Source: Xenorhabdus bovienii SS-2004
GTDB taxonomy: Bacteria; Pseudomonadota; Gammaproteobacteria; Enterobacterales; Enterobacteriaceae
Direction of reading: 5' to 3'
NCBI RefSeq assembly: GCF_000027225.1
Contig: NC_013892.1
Location: 1,364,001-1,428,000, forward strand
Length of the DNA: 64,000 nucleotides
Within the stretch, counting starts at the first letter, position 1, and each line of letters begins with the position of its first letter. The notes under the pieces are model-generated. The model was not told where the DNA came from. It searched no databases and worked only from the letters and a program-made list of their open reading frames with translations. The position numbers and the translations under genes were made by a program. Below, one piece after another: positions 17,092-26,293 of the stretch.

Positions 17092-19482
17092 TTAGCTTAC
17101 TCGTGCTCTAGAACGTTCCTGTTCACGAATTCGGGCCTCAATTTCGGCGTAAAGATTGGCCTCAGCGTTTTCTCTATCCGTTGCAGTAACAACTAAAGCA
17201 TATGATTCGTGTTGACTATTGAGTGGAGCCCCCCACTCACGATCATTTCTAGTTACAACTACAAACCACTTTTCATCAGGAGAGCGACGCTTAAAGGTCC
17301 AACTAGATGATTGCACTGTACAGTGGTCACGTTGTTGTGCAGTAACAGAACGATTACTTGCCGCATCATCATTCCTGGATTTTGTGCCATCCTGTACATC
17401 ATGATTAAAATACTGCTGGACATCCTGTAACGATGTTCCTTTTATGAGTCTATAGGATATTTGCGTAGCCGCATAATCCAGCCTGGTCGTTCTGACGGCT
17501 GGTGAATAAGCTAAAGTAATGTGCAGTTCTCGTACTGCCCGTTGAGTTCTTAAAAAGGAAGCGGGTAATGGAAGCTCAAAAAATTGATGTGTATTATTCA
17601 CAATTTGTTCATCACACATCATAACAACTACTTCTTCTGATGAACGGTATAAACTATCTTCCTCGACGACTCCATATCCAACAACATCCCGAATAATGCT
17701 GCGGTTTCGAGTTGCTGACTCTGCTTTATAACACTCAACAACTTCTTCAGAAAATGTATTTTCCATCTGAGGAGTCAATACTGCATGGTTGACCAGCATC
17801 GCTCGCAACATATTGGCTGACATATCTGGATATTCATTTAGTAAACGTCCAGCAAGATGCGTTATATATGGTGCAGAAAAACTAGTTCCACTTTGTTCAG
17901 AGAAAAATGTGCTTCCTTGGAATTGATGGTGGCAGCTTAGAACGCCAAGTCCTTTGGCATGTTCTCGCCATTGGCCTCCGTCATTACGCATGGGGACGGC
18001 GAAATTACCACCATGAGCTACTATTTCCGGTTTAAAAGCTCCTTTCACTGACGGCCCGTGGCGTGTGAATGGTGAGGGTTGAAATTCCCCCGCAGGGCTT
18101 AAATGACTAATTTCATCCGCCCTACGTTGAGCATCAAATGTTGCATTGTGCCTGGCATAACTTCCTGTCGTGAGGACATTGAGTGCAGGGGCTGGATCGA
18201 TAATAACGGAACTGTTATGGATTAAGTAACTTGGGTACTCAGCACGCCAACTTTCCTGTGGAACATCAGGGTCACTACTTCCGCTAAAGTTACCTGCAGA
18301 AACAACGAACAGAATGTTGTGACGACGAGCCAGCACATCAAGAACATAAGCAATTCCCCTGATATGCTTACCATCATATGGTGCATTTGCATTACCAAGT
18401 GATAAGTTAAATATACGACATCCTAAATCTACGAAATACTCTACAGCCTCAGTCAACGTTGTTTCGATCGTAGAAGTATCAAATTCCCCTTGAGAATTAA
18501 GGAGTTTTCCATTATATAACCACACTGATGGTTGCCAGAAATTACTGGCATCGCAGGCTTCAACATCACCATATAGCGCAATACCTGCAACAGCTGTACC
18601 ATGCCCGCAATGGTCAAATTCGTCTTCATTAACCACAAAGCTGGCGCTTTCAGCTATAGCACTACGCAATAATGGATGTGCGGTATTAATTCCACTATCA
18701 AGAATACAAACTTTCGCAGCGTCAGGAGATGGGGAGGGGATGTGTGCAGGAATAACGTTGATATCTCTGTTCAATTTTTCGTACGAAATCCCGCTTGAAG
18801 GAAGCAAATCTACCATACGGACATCACGATGGGCTAGTAGTTTTTCAGCTTGCTCGCAATTTACTCGAACCCGATACATCAACAAGCTATCAAGATTAAT
18901 TCGATCCAAACGGTGAATCATATTTTCCTGAAGCCAGTTTTCAAATTCTTCGCAGATCCGCTCTCGTGAAGGATGTCGTGTGGTTTCTATCGGCCAAAGC
19001 TCAACATCCAGACCGAATGATTCTAATTCAGGAAAACCATAATGCCTGACTGACCAGCTTTTGCGATCCTCACTAGACCAAACATCAACACTGTCCAATG
19101 CTGTTAGGATCTGCTGGTAGGTAATATGTCCATGTCCCAATTGTGACAGGTGCTCCTCAAAGAGGGCAATTCCTCGTTCATCAGCAAAAGCAATACAGAT
19201 CGTTTTGTCTTCTTGGCTAACGAACTCGATACCATGCCTGTCCAGATGAGCAATATCTAACATCCCAGTATATTGTAATTTAAGCATGTACCGGCCATCA
19301 TTATCTTTTCCTGGAATTTGCGGGGTAGCTAATTGCGTAATACCTCGTAATTGCTCAGACAACATGCTTCCATGCAGGCGCAAGTCGGCACGTGGTGTTC
19401 TCGGAATGTTAAACTGACGTGTGCGTCTAGGGTTCTGAAGAGATTCTTTCGCAATACTAAGATGTTTATATTGTTCCGTCAT
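17092..19482 (-). CDS. ietS: Subtilisin-like (S8) serine peptidase, IetS type
   Basis: A 796-residue cytoplasmic-looking protein; no signal peptide was found. The catalytic triad is visible: Asp in CILDSGINTAHP (~residue 260), His in HCGHGTAVAG (~293) and Ser in SGTSFSAPY (~532). The N-terminal ~230 residues and C-terminal ~200 residues are extra to the S8 core. It follows ietA by 3 bp and the pair is clearly an operon. An AAA ATPase plus S8 protease pair is the anti-phage system named IetAS. How the protease is activated and what it cuts are not known to me. Confidence 0.85.
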   Translation of the reverse strand: MTEQYKHLSIAKESLQNPRRTRQFNIPRTPRADLRLHGSMLSEQLRGITQLATPQIPGKDNDGRYMLKLQYTGMLDIAHLDRHGIEFVSQEDKTICIAFADERGIALFEEHLSQLGHGHITYQQILTALDSVDVWSSEDRKSWSVRHYGFPELESFGLDVELWPIETTRHPSRERICEEFENWLQENMIHRLDRINLDSLLMYRVRVNCEQAEKLLAHRDVRMVDLLPSSGISYEKLNRDINVIPAHIPSPSPDAAKVCILDSGINTAHPLLRSAIAESASFVVNEDEFDHCGHGTAVAGIALYGDVEACDASNFWQPSVWLYNGKLLNSQGEFDTSTIETTLTEAVEYFVDLGCRIFNLSLGNANAPYDGKHIRGIAYVLDVLARRHNILFVVSAGNFSGSSDPDVPQESWRAEYPSYLIHNSSVIIDPAPALNVLTTGSYARHNATFDAQRRADEISHLSPAGEFQPSPFTRHGPSVKGAFKPEIVAHGGNFAVPMRNDGGQWREHAKGLGVLSCHHQFQGSTFFSEQSGTSFSAPYITHLAGRLLNEYPDMSANMLRAMLVNHAVLTPQMENTFSEEVVECYKAESATRNRSIIRDVVGYGVVEEDSLYRSSEEVVVMMCDEQIVNNTHQFFELPLPASFLRTQRAVRELHITLAYSPAVRTTRLDYAATQISYRLIKGTSLQDVQQYFNHDVQDGTKSRNDDAASNRSVTAQQRDHCTVQSSSWTFKRRSPDEKWFVVVTRNDREWGAPLNSQHESYALVVTATDRENAEANLYAEIEARIREQERSRARVS

Positions 19483-19485
19483 TTA

Positions 19486-20472
19486 TTATCCCTGACGAGT
19501 TTTATTTACATTTTCCCGCAAGAGTGCATTCTTAAGGTCTTTCAGAGTTAAAAACTCTTGGCTACGTAAAATCATTCTTTTGATTGCACGTCTTACAATC
19601 CGTTCTAAATCGGCACCACTTTTTCCAATAAATAGTGAGAGCACGGCATCATCTTCAAGCTCAAACTGGCGACGTATACCACGAAGTTTTAGCTTCATCA
19701 ATTCTAATAATTGATGTTTGTCGGGCAGTGGGAATTCGATTGCATCGTCAAACCGCCTCCAAATAGCGCTATCCAGAATATGCTCATGGTTCGTTGCCGC
19801 AAGAATCAAGCTTTTCCCCTGATATGCATCCATCATCTGTAGAACTGCATTCACGACCCGTCTTAATTCGCCATGATCCCCACTATCCCCTCGTTCTTTA
19901 CCAATAGCATCAAACTCATCGAAAAGTACAACCATTGGATACTGAGAGATAAAATCAAATATTTGGCGTAGGTTAGCAGCAGTCTCACCAAGATAAGAAG
20001 AAACAAGAGTATCAAGCCTGACGATTGCCAAGGGCATATCCAACTCACAAGCAACTACTTCTGCTGCCAGAGTTTTACCGCATCCCGGAGGACCAAAAAA
20101 GATTACTTTACTAACAGCTTTCATTCCATAGCTGCGTAGCACATCAGCTCTGCGATTTTCTTCAAGAATCTCTTCGATTGCATCTGAACTTGATTCGGGT
20201 AGTACGATTTCATTCAGAGAACGGCTTGGCTGTTTAATATCCAGTAATGGTAGGCCTCTCTCTTTATCAACAGGCATCTGGGGAGCTGCAGGCACGCGGG
20301 AGGTCTGTATGGTGTGATCTCCATACAGGATATGTTCAAGATCATTCGCAAGAAGATGATGCTGTTTTTGTCGTTCTTCCTCAATGATCACTTCCGAAAC
20401 ACGACGGAAGGTCGCGACATCACCTGTCGCCCCAGCTTTTATAAGCTGTCTGAGAACCTTACCGTTTGCCAT
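19486..20472 (-). CDS. ietA: AAA+ ATPase, IetA type
   Basis: The protein has 328 residues from MANGKV at 20472, chosen because GGGGGAAAG precedes it; the frame extends 10 codons further. A helical N-terminus of ~100 residues precedes a single AAA+ module: Walker A FFGPPGCGKT (~127), Walker B VVLFDEFDAI (~183), sensor 1 ILAATNHE, and arginine finger RRFDDAIEF. The architecture resembles the FtsH/proteasomal ATPase class, fitting a partner that feeds or gates a protease. It is paired with the S8 peptidase downstream. Confidence 0.85.
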   Translation of the reverse strand: MANGKVLRQLIKAGATGDVATFRRVSEVIIEEERQKQHHLLANDLEHILYGDHTIQTSRVPAAPQMPVDKERGLPLLDIKQPSRSLNEIVLPESSSDAIEEILEENRRADVLRSYGMKAVSKVIFFGPPGCGKTLAAEVVACELDMPLAIVRLDTLVSSYLGETAANLRQIFDFISQYPMVVLFDEFDAIGKERGDSGDHGELRRVVNAVLQMMDAYQGKSLILAATNHEHILDSAIWRRFDDAIEFPLPDKHQLLELMKLKLRGIRRQFELEDDAVLSLFIGKSGADLERIVRRAIKRMILRSQEFLTLKDLKNALLRENVNKTRQG

Positions 20473-20502
20473 TTCTTTCCCCCAACAAACCAATGTGCAC
20501 AA

Positions 20503-20686
20503 AATCTTGCTTTCAGTTTAGCATCGCCGCATCCCTATAAGAAGTTAGCTTTACCTAGATTTTTTGAATTGTTACAACTTTTTTCGGCTTTTTAGAAGGA
20601 ACGATCGAAACGTCCTATATTTGAGACGTTCTCCCCGTAGATTAATGTGAGTAATGTCCGCTTGGCACAATGCCGACTGTTTTTAT
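20503..20686. other. Upstream region of ietAS
   Basis: This gap lies between the ietA start and the IS1111-type copy B. It should contain the ietAS promoter, but no clear operator or terminator was recognised. Confidence 0.35.
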
Positions 20687-20697
20687 ATGGACGTCCC

Positions 20698-20928
20698 GTA
20701 ATATTCAACTTTTTTCAGTGACTCAGTTCGTGGCTAATTTCGCTTCACAGTCATATATCCGGCGTCTGGCAATCATTCCAATTTACTGCGCCATGGTGAA
20801 GTCCGAACCTTGCCTCCTCATCAGATTAACGGATTAAAAATCCTCAACAGTTTCAGGTTCTTGCAAGGCCGGATAACCGTTTAGCTCATCAACTGAAGTC
20901 AACTTTATTGAAAGTGAAACAAATTTAT
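20698..20928 (-). other. Non-coding 3' end of IS1111-type copy B (possible guide RNA)
   Basis: This stretch of about 231 bp has no gene, between the transposase stop and the terminal repeat. It shares TATCCGGCGTC with copy A at about 70 bp from the repeat (58 bp in copy A). The rest is diverged by eye, as expected for guide loops with different specificity, but I have not folded it. Confidence 0.35.
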
Positions 20929-21931
20929 TCAGGCAAAGGCCTTGCTCACCTGAAACACGTCATTATTAACCATGATTGACCAGCATATTCTGGCGCATTT
21001 GCATTTATTGGCGTAAGCGACACACGCTTTATTAAATCCCCGCCGGTTAACCAAAGACTGCATCCAGTCACCCAGTGCATCGTGCCGTAACGTTCTGCGT
21101 TGCATGGCCGCTCTGGCGCCATGAATTAAAATACAACGCAAGTATCGATTACTATTTTTAGTGATTTTACCTAATTGAGTTTTCCCACCACTACTTGCTT
21201 GTCGGGGAACCAACCCTAGCCAAGCCGCCTGTTGCCTGCCGTTATTGAATTGCTTTCAATCACCGACATAAGCGATAAATGCAGAGGTGATTAGGGAACC
21301 AATGCCGGGAATAGATTGTAATTGCTGCCACTGTGCCGTTTGTGATGATAGCAATTTGAGGGTTTCTTCTATTTCCTCTGTTCGTTGGAGCAATATCAGC
21401 CAGTCTTCATAAAGTTGTTTCAAAATCCTACGTGCAATCACCGTTAATCCATTACTAGCATCCTCAAGTGCTTCATACAGCGATTGTCTCAGGGCAGCAG
21501 AGCGTTGCGGAAAAACGATGCCATATTCTGCCGCCAGTCCTCTGATTTGATTAGAGGTGGCAACGCGTTTTTGAACTAATGACTGTCGCACATGATGGAG
21601 AGCACAAAGGTCCTGTTGAGAAAGGTTTTTCACTGGCACAAAATTCATATCAGGCCGATTCGCAGCCTCACAAATTGCCAGAGCGTCATTAGCATCATTT
21701 TTATGGTTTTTGACGAAGGCTTTAACGTGCTGAGGGGGGATAAGGCAAACCTCAAAGCCAAGATGCCCAACCATCCGTCCCCAATAGTGGGCAGTGCTAC
21801 AAGCCTCCATCGCAACCAAAGTCCCGGATTCCATTTGTCTGACAGCATCCAGTAGCCGATTGCGAGTCACTTTTTTATTAAAGACAACGTGATTACCGTC
21901 GAGCAAACAGAGCTGAAAGATCGATTTTGCT

Positions 21932-22812
21932 AGGGCGTGTTGACGTTTTGTGAAGGTAATCTGAACAGCATGATGATTGGGTATAATCAATTTCGCCAAA
22001 AACTCATTAAGCCTCATCATCATGCTACGAACTATGTTAACAGATCCCGTCTGGGATAAGCTATCTGCACTAATGCAACACACTGGGCTCGTTTATCATA
22101 AAGCCGAACATCGTCTTATCCTTGAGGGGATCCTTTATCGGATGAGAACAGGTATCCCATGGCGTGACCTGCCGTTGGAATTTGGTCGATGGAATACGGT
22201 CTTTGTGCGTTTTAATGCGGGGTCAAAAAAGGGCGTTTTAAATTTGATATTCAAAGGGTTATCTGGACTTGCTGATAGGGAATGGCTATTTATTGATGGC
22301 AGTATTGTTCGAGCGCATCAACACAGTGCCGGGGCAGCAACAAATGAAGAGGAAGCGATAGGCAAAAGCCGTGGCGGACGTTCAACGAAACTTCATTTGG
22401 CCGTAGACAGTCAGGGTTTACCCGTCCACTTTGAACTGTCAGGGGGGCAAACGCACGACATTAAGCAGGCGGAAAGTCTGGTGAATAACTCCCCGGCATC
22501 AGATTTTGTGATTGCAGATAAAGGCTATGATAGTGACGCCTTCAGAAATATCGTCGAACAAACAGGGGCAACACCCGTCATTCCTTATCGAAAAAACAGC
22601 CGAAAATCAGAAAAGCCCATAGACAAAGGGTTAAATCGTTACCGACATTTAGTGGAGAATGCCTTTGCCAGAATAAAACATTTTCGGGCTATAGCAACGA
22701 GATACGATAAATTAGAACGAAATTATGCCAGTATGTTAGCACTGGCATTTACTCTCGTTTGGTTACCAATGTGGGCTGATTGATTTATGAACATAAAACA
22801 TCAACAGTCCCT
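21932..22812 (+). mobile_element. IS5-family element nested in IS1111-type copy B
   Basis: Terminal inverted repeats read inward are AGGGCGTGTTGACGTTTTG on the left and AGGGACTGTTGATGTTTTA on the right, matching at all but 4 positions. A TA dinucleotide flanks both sides, the expected target duplication for this group. The element is about 880 bp. Its insertion precisely interrupts the IS1111-type transposase, so the host sequence can be rebuilt without ambiguity. Confidence 0.85.
22022..22783 (+). CDS. IS5-family DDE transposase
   Basis: The protein has 253 residues from the ATG at 22022; the frame is open earlier but the earlier start would leave a longer unrelated tail. Domains: an N-terminal DUF4096-type segment (LTDPVWDKL, GIPWRDLPLEFG), then the DDE core with Asp in LFIDGSIVRAHQHSAG, Asp in VIADKGYDSDAF, and Glu in YRHLVENAFARIKHFR. 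The frame is a single uninterrupted ORF and the terminal repeats are present, so this element may be active. Confidence 0.88.
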   Translation: MLRTMLTDPVWDKLSALMQHTGLVYHKAEHRLILEGILYRMRTGIPWRDLPLEFGRWNTVFVRFNAGSKKGVLNLIFKGLSGLADREWLFIDGSIVRAHQHSAGAATNEEEAIGKSRGGRSTKLHLAVDSQGLPVHFELSGGQTHDIKQAESLVNNSPASDFVIADKGYDSDAFRNIVEQTGATPVIPYRKNSRKSEKPIDKGLNRYRHLVENAFARIKHFRAIATRYDKLERNYASMLALAFTLVWLPMWAD

Positions 22813-22974
22813 AAATCAATACCAAGAATTTTATTACGCATGATGGACGCTCCCGTAAAATGAGTATGCTATTTCATTTTGGTACAATTGACGCCATGTG
22901 GGACGTCCATCTCATCAGATTAGGTTGCGCTCAGATCATCGATAGTGTCATATCGAGTCTTATTTGGTACAACT

Positions 22975-23000
22975 AACTCGCTTTTGTCCAGAAGCGAGTT
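22975..23000. repeat. Perfect 9-bp inverted repeat downstream of integrase
   Basis: AACTCGCTT at 22975-22983 pairs with AAGCGAGTT at 22992-23000 around an 8-base loop. It lies 94 bp beyond the integrase stop, which is on the minus strand. There is no run of T after it on either strand, so it is not a classic terminator. It could be a terminator relic, an att-site arm or an operator. Confidence 0.4.
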
Positions 23001-23093
23001 ATCGATAACATATTAATAATAACCTAAAATTCAAGATTGCTTTGCTCATATTCCAATGACCAGAGAAGCAGACCTTGTGTGCTCCAATACAAC

Positions 23094-24011
23094 TTATTCA
23101 CCCTCAATATTCTGGTAATACACCTGCCGAATATAACGTCCTCGCCCGTCACCATGTCCTAAATCCATCGAGACCAGTGCCAGCGCTTCCCGCTCACTGA
23201 ATCCTTGCGCTATATAATGCTCTCCGGATTGCTGAGCAAAATGATAACGCATACTGTGTGGCGCTTTATTGCCGCTCAGTCCTGCACGTCTGACAATATA
23301 GCGGTAACGGTCTATGGCCTGAGTGATCGTCGGCTTATCAATCAGTTTGCCGCTATGTCCTGCCTGCTCTTGCTCCGCATAGGCAATGGCATGTTGCAGC
23401 GCTGCCCGATCCAATATGGTCGTCTGTCGAGACCGTCCACCTTTAGTACCGAACACCACCCGCACAGACGTATGCCCGTTTTCCAGTGCTTTCTTCCAGG
23501 TCGCTAACGATTTGTAGGCTTCCACCGCTTCTTTGGTACGCAGTCCCAGCACATACTCCAGTTGCATCACAGCCGCGACACTCCGGTCTTTTTGCTCCAC
23601 CTGTTGAAAAATGTCCCGGAACGCAGCCGGTGCCAGCGCCATTTTAGTTCCCTTGCGGCTGGTATCCGCGATACCCAATGCCCGGTTACTCAGGCGAGCA
23701 TTATCGGGATCAACCAGCTTATGCTTTCCCGCCTGCGCTAAAATGGCTCGCAGCACCGACATTTCATTTTGCAGTGTCCGGTGACTGAGATTGTTGGCTT
23801 TGCGCTCAGCCATATAGCGCTCAATATATTTCACCTTCAGGCTATCCATTTGCCGGAGTTTGATGCCATTGTTTTTCAAATAATCAAGGAACTGCCGGGC
23901 CATACGCTCACGATCCGCCACCGTAACAAAACTTCCGCCCGCCTGTCGGGCATGCGTGATAAAGGCTTTTCTGAACTGCTCAACCTTTGAACGTGTCGAT
24001 CCCTGCGCCAT
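23094..24011 (-). CDS. Tyrosine recombinase (integrase)
   Basis: A 305-residue site-specific recombinase. An N-terminal SAM-like core-binding domain (~15-120) is followed by a catalytic domain with Arg in LGLRTKEAVEA, a Lys-containing beta hairpin FGTKGGRSRQ, HSMRYHFA for the His-x-x-Arg pair, and LGHGDGRGRYIRQVYY near the C-terminus with the likely nucleophilic Tyr. Short integrases of this type occur in genomic islands and integrative elements. No phage structural operon surrounds it and no tRNA or att repeat was found, so the island it belongs to is probably broken by IS activity. Confidence 0.85.
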   Translation of the reverse strand: MAQGSTRSKVEQFRKAFITHARQAGGSFVTVADRERMARQFLDYLKNNGIKLRQMDSLKVKYIERYMAERKANNLSHRTLQNEMSVLRAILAQAGKHKLVDPDNARLSNRALGIADTSRKGTKMALAPAAFRDIFQQVEQKDRSVAAVMQLEYVLGLRTKEAVEAYKSLATWKKALENGHTSVRVVFGTKGGRSRQTTILDRAALQHAIAYAEQEQAGHSGKLIDKPTITQAIDRYRYIVRRAGLSGNKAPHSMRYHFAQQSGEHYIAQGFSEREALALVSMDLGHGDGRGRYIRQVYYQNIEGE

Positions 24012-24925
24012 TCCCGCCTCTCTTGCTACTTTTTCATTTTTAGTCGTTTTTAAAACAATTCCCTGCGTGTCGGTTCAGGTTCACCGTTCCGTGGTGCGTC
24101 AGACAATGTGTAGCAGGGCGGGATTGTGTTGAGTTATTGCAGGAGCTCGCGACGTGCTCAGCACAGCGATGACATGCTCCCCGTTCAGGGTCTGATCAGC
24201 TCAGGATGAACGCCTCATTATCTTGACGTGATGAATTTCTCCTTAATTTTTACTGCATCAGCCTGCTATCAGGCAGTGGGTTGAAAATCAGATATGACGA
24301 TCGTTTATCAATCAAACAACAGGGTGGTTAATGGTCTATTTTTAGTGGTTTCACTGAGTAATGCAGGGTTCAAATCGGTCGTAAAGCCAGACCGGACGTG
24401 CTCTGGACGTTGGCCGCTTTGCGGCGTCACTTGGTAATCTCTGCGCTGTTACGCAAGTGACCCCGCATAACAGTGGACGCTGAAATCATTGACGCCCTCT
24501 GATCTTTTCGCGCAATCGCTGTACAGAGATCAGGACGTTTATTGTCAGTGTTCAAAACGCAGGTTAATGTTTTTCGGAACGAGGCAAAGAATGCTCTGCC
24601 CGTATTGCGTGATAAGCCGGTTGTGAATAACACCGGGTAACTTTCATCGCCGGACGGAGGGTTGTTGTCTGACGATATCTGCTTCCAAAAGTGCGCAGAT
24701 GTACCGCAATCTTGCTCTCCCTTGCAGGCTACGAGAGTTTTGTTTTCGCCACTCAGAAGAGGTGATCCTTGCAGGCGATCAGATCACAGGTAGTCACATT
24801 CAGGATGGTAGCCTTTGTATCAGGCCGGGTCAAATGTCCCTTTTATCATCTCTGACAAACTGATCTTACGGAGAGAGAATAAGGTGTATGCTGGGCATTC
24901 AACGTCGAAGCGCAATCTGGCTTCC
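24012..24925. other. 914-bp stretch with no recognisable gene
   Basis: It lies upstream of the integrase and downstream of the zinc-ribbon gene. GC is higher than in other intergenic regions of the window. It has small hairpins (for example GCCTGCTATCAGGC near 24269). The only frame of any length (68 codons, minus, 24427-24633) has no binding site or recognisable domain. It may be island regulatory sequence or decayed genes. No tRNA was found. Confidence 0.45.
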
Positions 24926-25351
24926 TTATTCTTTAATTTCTAAAGTTTTTTTATATTTAATACCGGTTAACTCTGACAAACCAACCTCTTTTCCCTCAGT
25001 GAGAAAGAGGTTTCTGCACCTCAGGTTGTACAGGTGAAGACAATGCTCACACATGTCAGTCACATTAGCCGGATTTCTGATTGCCTTGAGCGTCCTGACG
25101 GCGTATTTACCACACCGGCACCGCACGACATAGATGGCACTGTTTTTATGGTTACCCCGTTGTGATAAAGGGCGGACACCTAACACCGTCAAAAAGCCAT
25201 ATTCATAACCCTGGATCTGCATCAGTATGTTGATTAAATTGGGCTCTCTTTTATTTAAACGCAAATCATATGTGGTTTTATAAGGAATAAAATGACTGGA
25301 TTGTTTTTGACTTTTTTTGCTCTTATCCTTTTTATCAGTATTGGTCATCAC
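24926..25351 (-). CDS. Zinc-ribbon hypothetical protein
   Basis: A 141-residue basic protein with a Lys-rich N-terminus and a four-cysteine zinc ribbon: CRCGKYAV near residue 89 and CEHCLHLY near residue 111. Such small proteins are common next to integrases in phages and integrative elements and are usually DNA-binding, but I do not recognise the family. GGGAAAGTG precedes the ATG. A second ATG one codon in is equally plausible. Confidence 0.6.
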   Translation of the reverse strand: MMTNTDKKDKSKKSQKQSSHFIPYKTTYDLRLNKREPNLINILMQIQGYEYGFLTVLGVRPLSQRGNHKNSAIYVVRCRCGKYAVRTLKAIRNPANVTDMCEHCLHLYNLRCRNLFLTEGKEVGLSELTGIKYKKTLEIKE

Positions 25352-25379
25352 TTTCCCTGATCCATTTCAGAATATATTA

Positions 25380-25507
25380 AAGATGTTCCAATTTAACTGC
25401 TTTCATTATTAATTCAATAGCGAAAAAACCAAACTGAATAGGTAAGCCGGGTCCGGCCCTGTTTATTTTCATTATCATAAACGGCGAAGCCTCAATGGGT
25501 TCGACCA
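25380..25507 (-). pseudogene. Possible short gene or fragment abutting IS1 copy 3
   Basis: A minus-strand frame reads MVEPIEASPFMIMKINRAGP and ends KAVKLEHL. It starts 3 bp from the IS1 border at 25511, so any original upstream part or binding site is gone. It shows normal-looking amino acid use but no domain I recognise. It is listed as a possible 3' fragment of a gene cut by IS1; it could also be chance. Confidence 0.3.
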
Positions 25508-25510
25508 TTG

Positions 25511-26293
25511 GGTCATGTATTAAATGGTTAGTTGCTGTGATATGCTTCCGGCTTTTTAAGGATGAAGTATGGCCAAAGTTGATGTCTATTGCCGTTATTG
25601 CCACAAATCAGAACAGGTCAAAGGACATGGGAAAGGAAATGGCGGACATCCTCGTTATCGCTGTTATAGCTGCTGTAAGGTCTTTCAGTTGGCGTATACC
25701 TATCAGGCCTGCAAACCCGGCGTTAAAGAACAGATTGTCGATATCGCGATGAATAAACGGGGGAATTCGTGACACCGCTCGGATCCTGAAAGTCGCCACC
25801 GCCACCGTCATGAAAACATTAAAAACCTCAGACTCCGAAACGTAACGACACTTCCCCTTGCGGAATGTGGCATCCAGATTGTCTGTGAAATCGACGAGCA
25901 ATGGTCGTTTGTCGGCAATAAGAAAAACCAACGCTGGCTTTGGTATGCTTGGGAACCCCGCCTGAAGCGAATAGTGGCTCATGTTTTTGGCGATCGCAGT
26001 CGAAAAACGTTAGACAAGCTGCTTACCCTCTTATCTTCCTTTACTATTCGGTTTTACTGCACGGATGACTATGTTGTTTACGACCCACTTCCCGAGGAAG
26101 AGCACTTGACTGGAAAGGCGTTTACTCAGCGTATAGAGAGAACGAATTTAACGCATCGTACCCGAATCAAAAGGCTGAATAGAAAAACCATTGGGTATTC
26201 AAAATCGGAAGAAATGCACGATAAAGTGATAGGAACCTTTATTGAACGTGAACATTATTTTTAATACCTAATCTAATCATTTAATACATGACC
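25511..26293 (+). mobile_element. IS1-family element, copy 3
   Basis: A 783-bp copy with the same terminal repeats as copies 1 and 2. It has one extra A (GAATAAACGGG instead of GAATAACGGG near 25754), which breaks insA. The flanks (left CGACCATTG, right CAGAAAGTG) show no duplication. Its right end lies inside a tail-fibre gene and supplies that fragment's ATG. Confidence 0.9.
25569..26264 (+). pseudogene. IS1 transposase, insA frameshifted (copy 3)
   Basis: InsA reads normally through VDIAMN and then shifts because of one inserted A, ending KRGNS after 67 codons. The downstream InsB region is intact and identical in protein to copies 1 and 2 from AHVFGDRS to EREHYF. Without InsA-frame continuity up to the slippery site the InsAB' fusion cannot form, so this copy should be immobile unless helped in trans. 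Confidence 0.8.

Larger units (their letters stand above)
20929..22841 (-). pseudogene. IS1111-type transposase, split by IS5 insertion and an in-frame TGA
   Basis: Joining the sequence across the IS5-type element at its TA duplication restores MRNKILGIDLAKSIFQLC from an ATG at 22841, so the insertion split codon 11. The frame then runs VAMEACSTAHYWG, NDANDALAICEA and IPGIGSLITSAF to YVGD, where TGA (21256-21258) replaces a Gly codon (GDGKQ in copy A). The same frame continues KQFNNGRQQAAWLGLVPRQ to 20929. It is one nonsense change, not a frameshift. The protein is dead twice over. Confidence 0.85.
20687..22910 (-). mobile_element. IS1111-type element copy B, interrupted by an IS5-family element
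   Basis: It is bounded by a perfect 11-bp inverted repeat: ATGGACGTCCC at 20687-20697 and GGGACGTCCAT at 22900-22910. Removing the nested IS5-type element (about 880 bp) leaves ~1343 bp, almost the same as the 1340 bp of copy A. The ends share ATGG...CCATCT with copy A. The non-coding side downstream of the transposase (20698-20928) is the expected guide-RNA side and contains the TATCCGGCGTC core near 20756. Confidence 0.8.

Noticed and set aside
21213..21256. Frameshift in the IS1111-type copy B transposase
   Set aside because: The two halves are in the same frame. The break is a single TGA in place of a Gly codon.
24365..24400. GGTTCAAATC resembling a tRNA T-loop near the integrase
   Set aside because: The flanking bases do not pair as a T stem and no acceptor or anticodon arm can be built around it.
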